Positions 28,540 to 37,517 of a stretch of DNA of 64,000 bases are shown one piece after another. This stretch comes from Rhodobacteraceae bacterium SB2 (GTDB taxonomy: Bacteria; Pseudomonadota; Alphaproteobacteria; Rhodobacterales; Rhodobacteraceae): NCBI GenBank assembly GCA_001642945.1, contig LGRT01000034.1:310001-374000 (forward strand), given 5' to 3'. How positions within the stretch are numbered: position 1 is the first letter of the stretch; the number at the start of each line of letters is the position of its first letter. The translations under genes were made by a program, and so were the position numbers. Under the pieces are notes generated by a model. It saw only the letters and a program-made list of their open reading frames with translations, was not told where the DNA came from and did not search any database.

Positions 28540-28902
28540 ATGGGAATTGTCTACGATAAGTTTAGAGGTGCTTGGTTAGATAGAGATGCCGAAACTTACA
28601 TGTCTTGTTTGCACACAGAATACGAATTTCATCTGCATTCAAATGGCCGAAAAATCACCATTGCAAATTATGATGTTGATCGGATTTTAAATTTCATGAC
28701 GGAATCCGATCAGCTACATCCAACTTGTATTTATGAAAATGAAGAAATTTTAGTTGAGCATTTTTATACAGTTGCCACAGATGGCAGCTGCGAAGCGGTT
28801 CTATGGTCTCACAAGCTAAAAGACGGGTTAATTTGGCGATCGCAAAATGGCTGCACATCACTGACAAAAGAGCAATGGGACGCACATCCCCTCAATCAAT
28901 GA
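28540..28902 (+). CDS. Small NTF2/SnoaL-like protein
   Basis: A 120-residue protein resembling the NTF2-like fold (SnoaL type): an N-terminal helix ending in WLDRDAETYMSCL, then alternating strands (YEFHLHS, FYTVATDG, EAVLWSHKLKDGLIWRSQNG). Such proteins are often isomerases, dehydratases or unassigned binding proteins. A possible GGGG ribosome binding site precedes the ATG. It shows weak resemblance to two similar proteins at 60689 and 62107. No catalytic residue is identifiable. It may be linked to the small-protein group described in the findings. Confidence 0.6.
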   Translation: MGIVYDKFRGAWLDRDAETYMSCLHTEYEFHLHSNGRKITIANYDVDRILNFMTESDQLHPTCIYENEEILVEHFYTVATDGSCEAVLWSHKLKDGLIWRSQNGCTSLTKEQWDAHPLNQ

Positions 28903-29853
28903 TTGAGAAATTTTACCAGCCTAAGCATTTCTCTATTCCAGCGCATTCGAGCAAAGCCAAACATGTCCTGTTTCGATAACCAATCGCAAAATTTCAAGCG
29001 AGCGGTATGCCGCTGCTGTTTGAGGTTTAGGATATTAAAAGAAGATTTGAGACTGAGCTCACACCTGTCATTCAAGACGGTTTTCGCAGATCACGAATTT
29101 GAATAATTCAAAGGGAACGAGACGCCAGGCTTTTTTATGAATATGATCGAGCTTGATAATAAAACGGTCGCCGACACCCATGCAAAAGAACATAAAAACT
29201 GCAAGAAAACAGTTTTCAGAATGGGTTTCACTTATCACCACTAGAACAAGCTCAACATCAGCGTTGACCAGCTTAGCGTATCCTGATGAAGAAACGACAC
29301 AGCGTAGCTTGAAGATGCGTGCGAAACGGCGTGAGAGCAGAAAACATATTTTTTCTAGACACAGGGAAGGCAAAATTAATTTTCTAAAGCTAAGACAAAA
29401 TCACCTGTTTGCTGATTTATCAGATTTAACAAGCGACGTTAAGCTTATGAAAATAGGATGCAAATGCAGTGAGGGAAAAATACCTCGATTGATCGCACAA
29501 CTTCCATCTTATAAATCATGGCAGTTGGTCACTGCAATCTATCACCCCCTCGCGCGCAATTCTTTTTCTGCGGTATAACCTAAAAACGCCAACGCGTAAC
29601 AGCACCGCGACTAACCTCTACCCTTTTCCAGATGGCCAGAACGCCCATTGCGCTTTCAACATTTACGTCACAACCGTGGCTCGCGTTAAAACTATACCCC
29701 TCCATCGCGTTCAAGAAGGTATCGGCAGAGGCAGGCCCTGGGGAGGGGGGAAGGGCTCGAGTGACCTCACGTCAGATATTTTCAGGCTGTCAAAAAGGCC
29801 CATGCTGTGATTGGCTGGATTTAACTTTGATACTATAAAACGAGGAGAGCGTT
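28903..29853. other. Region without confident gene
   Basis: About 950 bases. Overlapping frames on both strands near 29068-29580 lack start signals and family resemblance. The ribosome binding site of the next gene (GAGGAG) lies at its end. Confidence 0.4.
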
Positions 29854-30162
29854 GTGCTAGTGGTGACGACAATAAGGTTATCTAAAGGTTTCCAGGCATG
29901 GAAAGATATGGTCCACTCTGTTGACGACAAGATGCAAGAACATGGCATGACATTTGTTTTTGCAGGAACACAAAAAGAGGATGACACCATGCTGCACACT
30001 GTCATACATTTTGAATCAGAAGAACATTTGAAGCGTTTTGGTGCCGATGAAGAGCTGACCAGGCTAAGAGCAGAAGCAGGCGCGATAGTCGAAACTGGAA
30101 CGTTTACACCGATCACAGACGACGCCTTTATTAATTATCCGAAAGTTTTAGACTTAGATTAA
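29854..30162 (+). CDS. Small ABM/dimeric alpha-beta barrel-like protein
   Basis: A 102-residue protein starting at a GTG with a strong GAGGAG site. The pattern strand (LVVTTIRLSKGFQAW), helix (WKDMVHSVDDKMQEHG), strands (MTFVFAGTQKEDD, MLHTVIHFESEEHLKRF) resembles the antibiotic-biosynthesis-monooxygenase/dimeric alpha-beta barrel fold. Function unknown. It lies upstream of a decayed related gene and is followed by a hairpin. Confidence 0.65.
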   Translation: MLVVTTIRLSKGFQAWKDMVHSVDDKMQEHGMTFVFAGTQKEDDTMLHTVIHFESEEHLKRFGADEELTRLRAEAGAIVETGTFTPITDDAFINYPKVLDLD

Positions 30163-30189
30163 AGTATTGCAGTGCAATCCAAAATTTAG

Positions 30190-30218
30190 GATCGCACCAT
30201 AGGCTTTGTGGTGCGATC
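30190..30218 (+). terminator. Hairpin after the ABM-like gene
   Basis: A perfect 10-bp stem (GATCGCACCA with TGGTGCGATC) and 9-base loop begins 27 bases after the stop. There is no good U-tract, so termination is uncertain. Confidence 0.45.
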
Positions 30219-30572
30219 ATATCGTCTGCCTTTATTCACCTAAGAGCCATGGTATTACCATCCGCCCGGCGATCTTTGAGCAACTGTTTGATTTATGTGG
30301 CTTTCATTTGGCGGTAGCATCACGTTAAACGCACCCTAGCCGCTGCTGCCGTGCGGTCTTTCAACCATATCCGCAATACATGTGGGCTAGAAGCCCATCA
30401 GCTTGATCGGCGGCTCAACCGAAGTGGTATCTAGGATAAAGCAGAAAGCCTTAATGAAAGCGCATGTTCTGTCATCAGACGGCATTTAGATTTTAGGTTT
30501 CGCAACGTAATCTTTGACAAATCGGTAAATGATTAAACAATGTTATATCATTTTGCAAAAATGGAGAGAAAA

Positions 30573-30844
30573 ATGGGTGTATCTTTCACCGATTAAGAAT
30601 TTGACGGGAACGTCGGCGATGCAGTTGCAGCAGCCAAAGGTTTCTGGCCTGAGATGAAAAAGTATGGCGCAGTGAACATGCGCGCCACAGTCACCGGAAA
30701 AAATACAATTGGAACCATGACGCTTTGGAGTGATCCCAAATGTTGGAAGCAAGTATCCCTGAAATTAGAGCCGCAGCTGGTTCTGCAGTTGGCATGTCCG
30801 TGACAGGGGGTATGACTGGGCCCCTTGCTGTCGAGCTTGATTGA
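30573..30844 (+). pseudogene. Decayed small ABM-like gene, paralogue of the gene at 62850
   Basis: The frame starts at an ATG after GGAGAG and stops at codon 8 (TAA at 30594), then resumes in frame. Near 30740 a frameshift moves it to another frame that ends at 30844. Joined, the product aligns with the intact 94-residue protein at 62850: YGAVNMRATVTGKNTIGTMT versus GASSVDFVQTGDKTMCVVT, and LEASIPEIRAAAGSAVGMSV versus LAKIAEIRGQAASTMPIRMV. Both lesions inactivate it. Confidence 0.65.
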
Positions 30845-31013
30845 TTAAGGAGGCGCACGGTTTTTTCATAAACAGGCCACCCTTACACATTGATAATTGC
30901 CTTCTACCCATCGCCTTTTCTGCTTTGATTATGCCAAAGTGGCAACGTCAACATAACCTCTATTGCTCTATTTACGAGCCGGTTCTGCGATATTAAAGAC
31001 AAAAGAATTTGAG

Positions 31014-31228
31014 ATGACTGATCTGAAAAGGCGATCAAATGATCAAAGCTTGCCTCGCCTATTTAACGCAATCAGCTTTCTACCCGTAGGAATTGTAATC
31101 TCGCAAGTGGCAAATAGAGCGAATAACGCTTTTCTTTTGGTAACTGAAACACGTGACCCTGAGATTGCATAAGCGTTCCAATATCTCCGACTGCCTGTTC
31201 ACAACCCGGTTGGGCGTTGCAGGCTTAA
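31014..31228 (+). pseudogene. Decayed small membrane-protein gene, paralogue of the gene at 63682
   Basis: The first 52 codons (MTDLKRRSNDQSLPRLFNAI at the start) align with the membrane protein at 63682 (MADLKRQANDPSLAGLFHAI). Both then share a GI(V/A)I segment, an N-A-N-x-x-(F/V) motif and FLL. A stop at 31170-31172 ends the frame, and a shifted frame just after it resembles the following LSIPIIATAL segment (ISVPISPTAC). The gene is therefore a frameshifted copy, in the same order relative to the preceding pseudogene as its intact counterpart. Confidence 0.6.
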
Positions 31229-31753
31229 TATGCCAGTTCACCCCTCTAAAAATGTAAGCACTGCCGCGGAAGACACTTTTCATCCTGGTCTAGCCTCTTC
31301 ATCTACGGCCGTTGACTTCTGTCTTCTATTGGAAGGGTTCTGGAATGATCAGCTTTTAACCAGCTGTACCAAATCGTTTTTCGTCTGCGTCTATGGCACT
31401 CACACAAAAATATGAACATGCTGTGCAGACAGCGCATCACGTTCATTGTAAATGCCCTTTTTTGGGCAAATTTTACCGAAAATGTTCTAAAATGAAGCCA
31501 GATGCCGCCTTTTAAACTCTGAAGGCGGTCCTTGCACGACCAGTCGATGTGATGGTCGTGATCGAAACAGTAGTAAATGCCCGCGGAATATTGCGTGTCG
31601 TTTTTCTTTGGAAAAAAACCTCATATCCGGATAGGTAGCACTCTTAATAGGAAAAAATCATAGCGCGCTTCTTTCGCGTCGTAACGGGTTCGACTGGAAG
31701 CTGATTGAGTTCCTGTAATAAAAAGAGACTGAAACAACCCTGTGCTGCAAAAT
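31229..31753. other. Region without confident gene
   Basis: About 520 bases before the end of the iron permease gene. It includes a small AT-rich hairpin around TGCCC/GGGCA near 31461-31476. No gene supported. Confidence 0.4.
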
Positions 31754-33412
31754 TTATCGGCTGGCGCGTGCCAAGAGCCCGACAGCGAGCAAGCCGACCA
31801 ATATTATCAATAAGGCCGCCGGCGCAGCCTGCGGTAAGTTTTCCAAACTCGCCTGATCATGCGTACGAGTGGCGAGCGTGCTAAAATTGAACGGCCTTAA
31901 AAGCATCGTTGCAGGCAGCTCTTTCACGCAATCGACAAAAACCAGCACCAAGGCCGACCCCAAGCTGCCTTTAATCAAGGGTAAAAAAATCTGCACCAAT
32001 ATTTCACGCTTTGAGCGGCCTAAAGAGCGGGCCGCCTGCGATAAATTGGGAGAGACGCGCTCCATCGCGGTATCCGCGGCGCCTTGGGCAATCGCAAAAA
32101 AGCGCACAAAATACGCCAAAATGACCGCAAAAGACGTGCCCGTTAAAATCAACCCGATCTCGCGCCCTGTGAAGGCCAGAATAAAATCAGCCAAGGCGTT
32201 ATCAAAAGCCGCCAAAGGAATTAAAATACCAACAGCCAAGACCGCACCAGGGGCAGCGTAACCGATCGTGGTGAGGGGCAATAAAAGACGCGGCAATTTT
32301 TGTTGGCTAAGACGAACGCCATATACCATGACGAGTCCAGCAGCCACTGTGAAAAAGGCTGCAATCGCGCCGACAAACACAGTGTTCCACAACGCCGCGT
32401 ATAGATCCGCATCTTTCCAGTAATCAAGCTTGCGCACCGCGTGCAGTGCCAGAACCAAAGTAGGAATTATAAATCCGAATAAAACTGGCAAAAAGCAAAA
32501 TACCGAAGCGAAAACAGCGTGGCGACCACGCAATTTTTGCCTTAAAATTGGCCTGTGATGAGTGGATAAACTGAAAAACCGCATTTTGTGGCGCCCATTT
32601 TTTTCAAGCAGCACCAAAACGATAATCAAACACAATCCCAAAGTCGCCAATTGCGCCGCCCCGCCTGCGTTGCTGCCTTCCAGCCAAACGCTGAAAATTC
32701 CAGTTGTTAGGGTTTGAACCGCAAAATAATCAACCGCGCCAAAATCATTGATCGTTTCCATCATCACAATCGCCGTTCCAGCAGCGATTGCCGGGCGCGC
32801 CAAAGGCAAACCAATTTTCCAAAACCGCAAAAATGCATGCGACCCAAGCGATTGAGCCACCTCTTCGACGGCCCCAGATTGTTCGCGAAACGCTGCCCGA
32901 CTGAGTAAATAAACATAAGGATACAGCGCCATGGTCAGTACAAAACTAGCCGCGCCGAATGACCTAATTTCAAAAAACCAATAATCTTGCGCGTTTGTCC
33001 ATCCCATCACCCCCCTCAGCGCGCTCTGGACAGGGCCCGCATATTCGAGCAAATCAACCAACGCATAGGCCCCCACATAAGCGGGTATCGCCAATGGCAT
33101 AAGCAGTAACCATTCAAAAGAGCGCACGCCCCAAAACCGATACCGCGTGATCAACCACGCGGTGCCAGCGCCTATGCACGCAGCACCAAAACCCACGCAT
33201 ACCATAAGCGCGAGCGTGGTTGAAAGATAGCGAGGCAAGGTGGTTGCCAGTAAATGGCTCCAAATATCATCTGAGGGGAAAAACGCCAAAACCAAAATCG
33301 CAATAATCGGCAATAAAACGCCCGCTGCAATCAGCAGGGCCGCGAGCGACCATATATTGACCGCTTGGGGAAAGGCTGCCCCCAACGTCTTATGAATGGC
33401 ACGGCTTGTCAC
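31754..33412 (-). CDS. Fe(III)-type ABC transporter permease (two fused permease domains)
   Basis: A 552-residue membrane protein with about 12 helices and two permease domains, as in SfuB/FbpB. Each has an EAA-type coupling motif: EVAQSLGSHAFLRFWKIGLP and LSQAARSLGRSKREILVQIF, followed by LPxxxxAI/GS-type segments. Such permeases take up iron(III) with a periplasmic binding protein and an ATPase. Neither partner is in the neighbourhood, so they must lie elsewhere. The gene stands alone in the minus orientation, and its upstream gap is small. Confidence 0.88.
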   Translation of the reverse strand: MTSRAIHKTLGAAFPQAVNIWSLAALLIAAGVLLPIIAILVLAFFPSDDIWSHLLATTLPRYLSTTLALMVCVGFGAACIGAGTAWLITRYRFWGVRSFEWLLLMPLAIPAYVGAYALVDLLEYAGPVQSALRGVMGWTNAQDYWFFEIRSFGAASFVLTMALYPYVYLLSRAAFREQSGAVEEVAQSLGSHAFLRFWKIGLPLARPAIAAGTAIVMMETINDFGAVDYFAVQTLTTGIFSVWLEGSNAGGAAQLATLGLCLIIVLVLLEKNGRHKMRFFSLSTHHRPILRQKLRGRHAVFASVFCFLPVLFGFIIPTLVLALHAVRKLDYWKDADLYAALWNTVFVGAIAAFFTVAAGLVMVYGVRLSQQKLPRLLLPLTTIGYAAPGAVLAVGILIPLAAFDNALADFILAFTGREIGLILTGTSFAVILAYFVRFFAIAQGAADTAMERVSPNLSQAARSLGRSKREILVQIFLPLIKGSLGSALVLVFVDCVKELPATMLLRPFNFSTLATRTHDQASLENLPQAAPAALLIILVGLLAVGLLARASR

Positions 33413-33597
33413 ATGGTGGTCCTTTGCCGGTTTTTCTGCGTAATGCTCAGCTTATACTTGCCCGATGCGCGCCCTTTGCACAACTGGTGCAACAACTTGC
33501 AAAGCCAAAGTCACGCTTGCGCGGGCCAATAGAGGCTATAGAGCGCTCATAATCAATGCCTTAGGCAGAATTTACCTTGGTCAACTTGCCCCAAGCA

Positions 33598-33852
33598 CTA
33601 CATCCCCAGAACTTCTTTATACAGATCTAAGATGGCTTCTTCTTCGGCAATCTCGTTTTGATCGCGCTTGCGCAAAACGATCAATTTACGCATCACGCGC
33701 GTGTCGTAGCCCCGCCCTTTGGCTTCTGCCATCACCTCTTTCTGTTGATCCGCAATATCTTTTTTTTCAGCCTCCAAACGTTCATATCTTTCAATAAACT
33801 GACGAAGCTCTGCGGCAGCCACACGGTGGGTGTCTTCGGGCGTATCTTGCAT
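33598..33852 (-). CDS. DUF2312 family protein (GapR-like DNA-binding protein)
   Basis: An 84-residue helical protein typical of alphaproteobacteria: LRQFIERYERLEAEKKDIA, then KEVMAEAKGRGYDTRVMRKL and a C-terminal helix. In Caulobacter the homologue GapR binds overtwisted, AT-rich DNA and assists replication and transcription. The start at 33852 has an AAGGAG site. Near full length for the family. Confidence 0.9.
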   Translation of the reverse strand: MQDTPEDTHRVAAAELRQFIERYERLEAEKKDIADQQKEVMAEAKGRGYDTRVMRKLIVLRKRDQNEIAEEEAILDLYKEVLGM

Positions 33853-33981
33853 TTCAATCTCCTTGGAATTCCTGCCCTCCTTAAACCAGCTTGCTTTGGC
33901 TGCGCAAGAGACGCCTTTTGGTTGCTTGGCATAAAGAAAACCTATAGGGCGGGCTCAATCTGGATAGCTAGGAATGCCGTC

Positions 33982-34197
33982 ATGTCGGGAATAGTTTTAA
34001 CTGGGGCCGCCCTGTCTTTGCTTGGCATTATTGGTTTGATGCTCTGCATCGCGAAAGTTGTAAAGGCAAAGAAGCGATCGCTCTCGGATGAGGAGATGCG
34101 CGCTGAATTAGCCGCCGTTATGCCCATAAATTTAGGATCTTTGTTTTTATCGGCCGTGGGATTGATGACAGTCGCAATTGGTATAGCGGTTGGGTAA
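33982..34197 (+). CDS. Small two-helix membrane protein
   Basis: A 71-residue protein with two membrane helices (IVLTGAALSLLGIIGLMLCIA and LGSLFLSAVGLMTVAIGIAV) joined by a charged loop (KAKKRSLSDEEMRAEL). The start at 33982 has AGGA upstream. A long in-frame extension upstream overlaps the GapR gene antisense and is rejected. Function unknown. Confidence 0.65.
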   Translation: MSGIVLTGAALSLLGIIGLMLCIAKVVKAKKRSLSDEEMRAELAAVMPINLGSLFLSAVGLMTVAIGIAVG

Positions 34198-34361
34198 GTT
34201 GCCCGGAGCACAAAATAAGAGGCGCAGAACAAAAGCCTTTGGTTTGCGCAGTTAAAAAAACAAAATTCCACCGATCAAACGCTTAAAAACAATCTATTCG
34301 ATATACTTGTCAATAAGAGGGATATTGTTATTCTGCCTCCAATTGTTTTTAGGAGCGCCGA

Positions 34362-35225
34362 ATGGGACCGAAAGTAAAAGCTTTTTTTGATCCGCAAACC
34401 AACACAATTTCTTATGTCGTGCGCGACCCGAACGGACATGCGGCTGCCATCATCGACAGCGTGCTTGATTTTGATCATGCCTCTGGAACCACTCAGACCA
34501 GCTCAGCAGATAAAATCATCGCTTATGTCAAGGAGCAGGCTTTGGATATTCAATGGCTGCTTGAAAGCCATGTGCATGCCGATCACCTCTCCGCGGCTCC
34601 ATATATCCAAGACCAACTAGGTGGCAGAATTGGGATCGGAAACAACATCACCCTTGTTCAAGATACATTTGGAAAAGTATTCAACGAGGGCACAGAGTTT
34701 CAGCGCGACGGTAGCCAATTTGATCAATTATTCGATCACGGGGATGTTTTTCATATTGGTCAAATGCGCGTTGATGTTTTACATACACCAGGGCATACCC
34801 CGGCCTGCCTCACCTATGTCATCGAAGACGCCGCTTTCGTTGGAGATACGTTGTTCATGCCCGATTTTGGCACCGCACGCTGCGATTTTCCGGGCGGGTC
34901 CTCACAAACCCTATATGAATCGATTCAAAAGATACTCGCGCTGCCCGATGAAACAAAAATTTTTGTAGGCCATGATTACAAAGCGCCGGGCAGAGATGAA
35001 TATAGTTGGGAAACCACCGTTGGTGAACAGCGTAAAAAGAATGTTCACATTGGGGGCGATGTCAAAGCTGAAGCGTTTGTAAAGCTTCGAGACGAACGAG
35101 ATGCAAAACTTGCGATGCCAAAATTGATAGTGCCCTCATTGCAAATCAATATGCGGGCAGGCAATATGCCACCGCCTGATGAGCATGGGGATGTGTTTTT
35201 AAAACTGCCCATCAATAAACTTTAA
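34362..35225 (+). CDS. MBL-fold persulfide dioxygenase-like hydrolase (Blh/ETHE1 family)
   Basis: A 287-residue metallo-beta-lactamase-fold protein. The metal-binding motif ESHVHADHLSAAPY gives H70, H72, D74 and H75, followed by HTPGHTPACLTY (H around residue 147), GDTLFMPDFGTARCDFPGGS and the late VGHDY. This is the Blh/persulfide dioxygenase branch, which oxidises glutathione persulfide to sulfite. It is directly upstream of YeeE/YedE sulfur transporter halves, as in Blh operons, supporting a role in sulfide detoxification or thiosulfate use. Putative 50-base gap to the next gene. Confidence 0.88.
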   Translation: MGPKVKAFFDPQTNTISYVVRDPNGHAAAIIDSVLDFDHASGTTQTSSADKIIAYVKEQALDIQWLLESHVHADHLSAAPYIQDQLGGRIGIGNNITLVQDTFGKVFNEGTEFQRDGSQFDQLFDHGDVFHIGQMRVDVLHTPGHTPACLTYVIEDAAFVGDTLFMPDFGTARCDFPGGSSQTLYESIQKILALPDETKIFVGHDYKAPGRDEYSWETTVGEQRKKNVHIGGDVKAEAFVKLRDERDAKLAMPKLIVPSLQINMRAGNMPPPDEHGDVFLKLPINKL

Positions 35226-35274
35226 ATTTAGAAAAATAACGTAAAACCAAACGCGCGCAGTCGGAGAGCTAGAT

Positions 35275-35700
35275 ATGCCAATGGATTGGATTTATGGATT
35301 GGTAGGCGGTGTTTTGATTGGCTGCGCTGGCGCTTTTCTTTTATTAGGAAATGGCCGCGTTATGGGCGCAAGCGGATAGGTTTTTGGCATGTTCAAAACC
35401 ACAGATCGGCGAATTTGGATTGAAAACCTAGCGTTCGTTTCTGCGTTATTCATTGCTCCAATGCTGTTCGTGCGACCGTTAAACATAGGTCCGACACATG
35501 CTAGCGAAAATGTAATCGTCGTGGCGATTGCGGGTTTGGCAGTGGGTTTTGGAACAAGGCTGGCAAATGGTTGCACATCAGGCCATGGCGTCTGCGGCAT
35601 TTCAAGGTTTTCCCTGCGGGGTATAGCTGCAACGATGGCGTATATTTTAGCCGGGGCGGTAAGCGTGGTTGTGTTTAAACATTTGTTAGGAGCCATTTGA
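35275..35700 (+). pseudogene. YeeE/YedE family sulfur transporter half, interrupted by an amber stop
   Basis: The frame begins MPMDWIYGLVGGVLIGCAGA with a GGAG site before it and carries YeeE/YedE features: RVMGASG near residue 30, later [20 protein letters not shown], with the conserved cysteines of the half-transporter. A TAG at 35377-35379 (codon 35) interrupts it, and the same frame then continues for about 107 codons to 35700. Without the stop the protein would be about 140 residues, normal for a half. It may be a point mutation or a sequencing error. The stop overlaps the start of the next half. Confidence 0.8.
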
Positions 35701-36143
35701 TGCGCATATTGATTAGTTTAGTGTCAGGCGCTTTGTTCGGCCTTGGCTTGATCATATCGGGCATGACGGATACCAAAAAAGTGCAGGGCTGGTTGGACAT
35801 ATTCGGCGAATGGGACCCCACCTTAGCTTTTGTAATGGGCGGAGCAATGCTACCAATGGTGATCGCCTGGAAGGCCACGCGGGTGCGCACGCCCCTGACG
35901 GCGGATAAATTTCCAGCTGCGAACACGGCCGGAATAGATCGCGACCTTATTATTGGCTCGGTGTTTTTCGGGATCGGATGGGGGTTGGCAGGCCTATGCC
36001 CAGGCCCGGCAATCGCATCCTTAAGCTTTGGTGGAAGCAGCGGCGTGGTATTTGCAAGCGCAATGATCATTGGCATGCTTTCGACGCGGCGCCTTCAAAC
36101 ATTTTTTAGTAAAACTGAGAATACACCAAAAACGTTGCCATGA
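35700..36143 (+). CDS. YeeE/YedE family sulfur transporter half (second domain)
   Basis: A 147-residue membrane protein with four or five helices. It contains the conserved segments LFGLGLIISGMTDTKKVQGWLD and GIGWGLAGLCPGPAIASL, the second with the cysteine-proline loop of this family. YeeE/YedE proteins transport thiosulfate or related sulfur compounds. The ATG at 35700 overlaps the previous stop (TGATG), with AGGAG upstream. It works with the preceding half, which is currently broken. A frame with a few more codons upstream (TTG at 35697) is not needed. Confidence 0.88.
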   Translation: MRILISLVSGALFGLGLIISGMTDTKKVQGWLDIFGEWDPTLAFVMGGAMLPMVIAWKATRVRTPLTADKFPAANTAGIDRDLIIGSVFFGIGWGLAGLCPGPAIASLSFGGSSGVVFASAMIIGMLSTRRLQTFFSKTENTPKTLP

Positions 36144-36333
36144 CGTTTCGAACCAGCGCTTAAGTGTCACTTTTATACGGCAATCATCAAAACGGTCAGA
36201 TCGGTTTCAAAGGTGACGTCCCCCACGTGCTATGCGTAACATAATACTCACGCGAAAATTACCTGTATGACATCAGTTTTCCCTTGAATAACGCGCGGTA
36301 ATCGCTTTTATAGGGGGCAGAAGGAGAAACCTA

Positions 36334-36453
36334 ATGAAAAAGATTTTTGTTATCGTATTTGCGCTCATCGGAACCGTTTTTCTTGCAGGCTGTGACACAG
36401 CAGCACCAGAATCCGTAATGGTTACCCCTGAGCCTTCAAGCAGCAAGCTATAA
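36334..36453 (+). CDS. Very small lipoprotein
   Basis: A 39-residue peptide with a strong AAGGAG ribosome binding site. It has a signal (MKKIFVIVFALIGTVFLAGC) with lipobox LAGC at residues 17-20 and a mature part of only 19 residues, probably an entericidin-like or other small lipoprotein. Function unknown. Confidence 0.7.
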   Translation: MKKIFVIVFALIGTVFLAGCDTAAPESVMVTPEPSSSKL

Positions 36454-36758
36454 TTCAGACAGAGACCTGAATATGAATGCGACGTGGTTTTAATTGCGAC
36501 GTAAACATATCGAAGGAATGTATAAGCCGATCGCGGGCAATTTGAATTGACGCGTTGGGAAAGCAACTAAAGCAGGCTTCAGTTTGATGCCTAATATTTT
36601 ATGGCGCGGGCGATTTTCAAATCCCCCGCGCCTGTTTTATTTCACAATGATCAACCTATCAAACGAGCGTGAGGAAACGCCAATAGCAAAGAAACCTTTT
36701 GGCTTACTTGGTATAATTGGATAATCTTGAACCTGAAAAAACGCTTGGGGATTGGCCG

Positions 36759-36977
36759 ATGCAATATCAGATCATACGCAAAACCAGCCTTGAAGATCTA
36801 CAAAACTCGATCAATGATTTAATCAATGCAGACTGGCGACCAATCGGCGGATTGACAATCGACGGGGCAAATGCAGAACGATACTATCTACAAGCAATGT
36901 TTCGAGCGAATGCAACGGATGCGTTTCAAGAACGCGTGCGGCGCGAAGAAGGCAACGGACCGTTTGGTCTGTGGTAA
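36759..36977 (+). CDS. DUF1737 domain protein
   Basis: A 72-residue protein whose first half reads YQIIRKTSLEDLQNSINDLI then NADWRPIGGLTI, the pattern of DUF1737: a short beta-alpha unit ending in a GW/DW-x-P-x-GG motif. The start at 36759 is chosen because GGGGA precedes it; the 14 codons upstream look unlike the family. The function of DUF1737 is unknown. Confidence 0.75.
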   Translation: MQYQIIRKTSLEDLQNSINDLINADWRPIGGLTIDGANAERYYLQAMFRANATDAFQERVRREEGNGPFGLW

Positions 36978-37517
36978 AAGCAACTTAGCTCACTTGCTCA
37001 AAGGCAAACTACACAAATAAAATTAATCACTCAGCTGCAAAACGACAAAACCAATGCGCGATAAAGCCAACCCTCATTGGCGCCGCCCATCTAAGTTGAG
37101 CCTTTGGTGAAAGTTTTCACGCAGCTGAGTAAAATTGTAAGTCTTAGCGATTGATAATCAGCACCGAGAAGAGCGCGAAAACACTTATTATACGCCGCTC
37201 TTGCCATAGAATTTCCTAAAATTTTTGGTAGATAGATTTTGATTGATCAGATGGGCTTAGCATGCAGAAGAAAATTTTAAATTGATTAAAAAACACAGGC
37301 CTGGCCTTTTGTAGAAAGGACCTTAATCTTTTGTTTGACAACGTTGAGAACCATTTGCGGCAAAGATTAACATAAAAAAACTGGTCTAAAGTATTGTTTA
37401 TAAATCATTATTATGAAATATTAGATCAATTCCCGATGGAGTATCACATGCTCTGAACGGCGGCCTCTCTATCTTTTATTAAGGCTTGATTTCGGTAAGG
37501 TTCTTCAAAGTTTTCTA

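Noticed and set aside
29153-29578. 141-codon plus-strand frame
   Set aside because: Basic, low-order composition, no ribosome binding site, and a similar shadow on the other strand.
33658-33981. N-terminal extension of the small membrane protein
   Set aside because: Antisense to the GapR-like gene; the later ATG has a good ribosome binding site.
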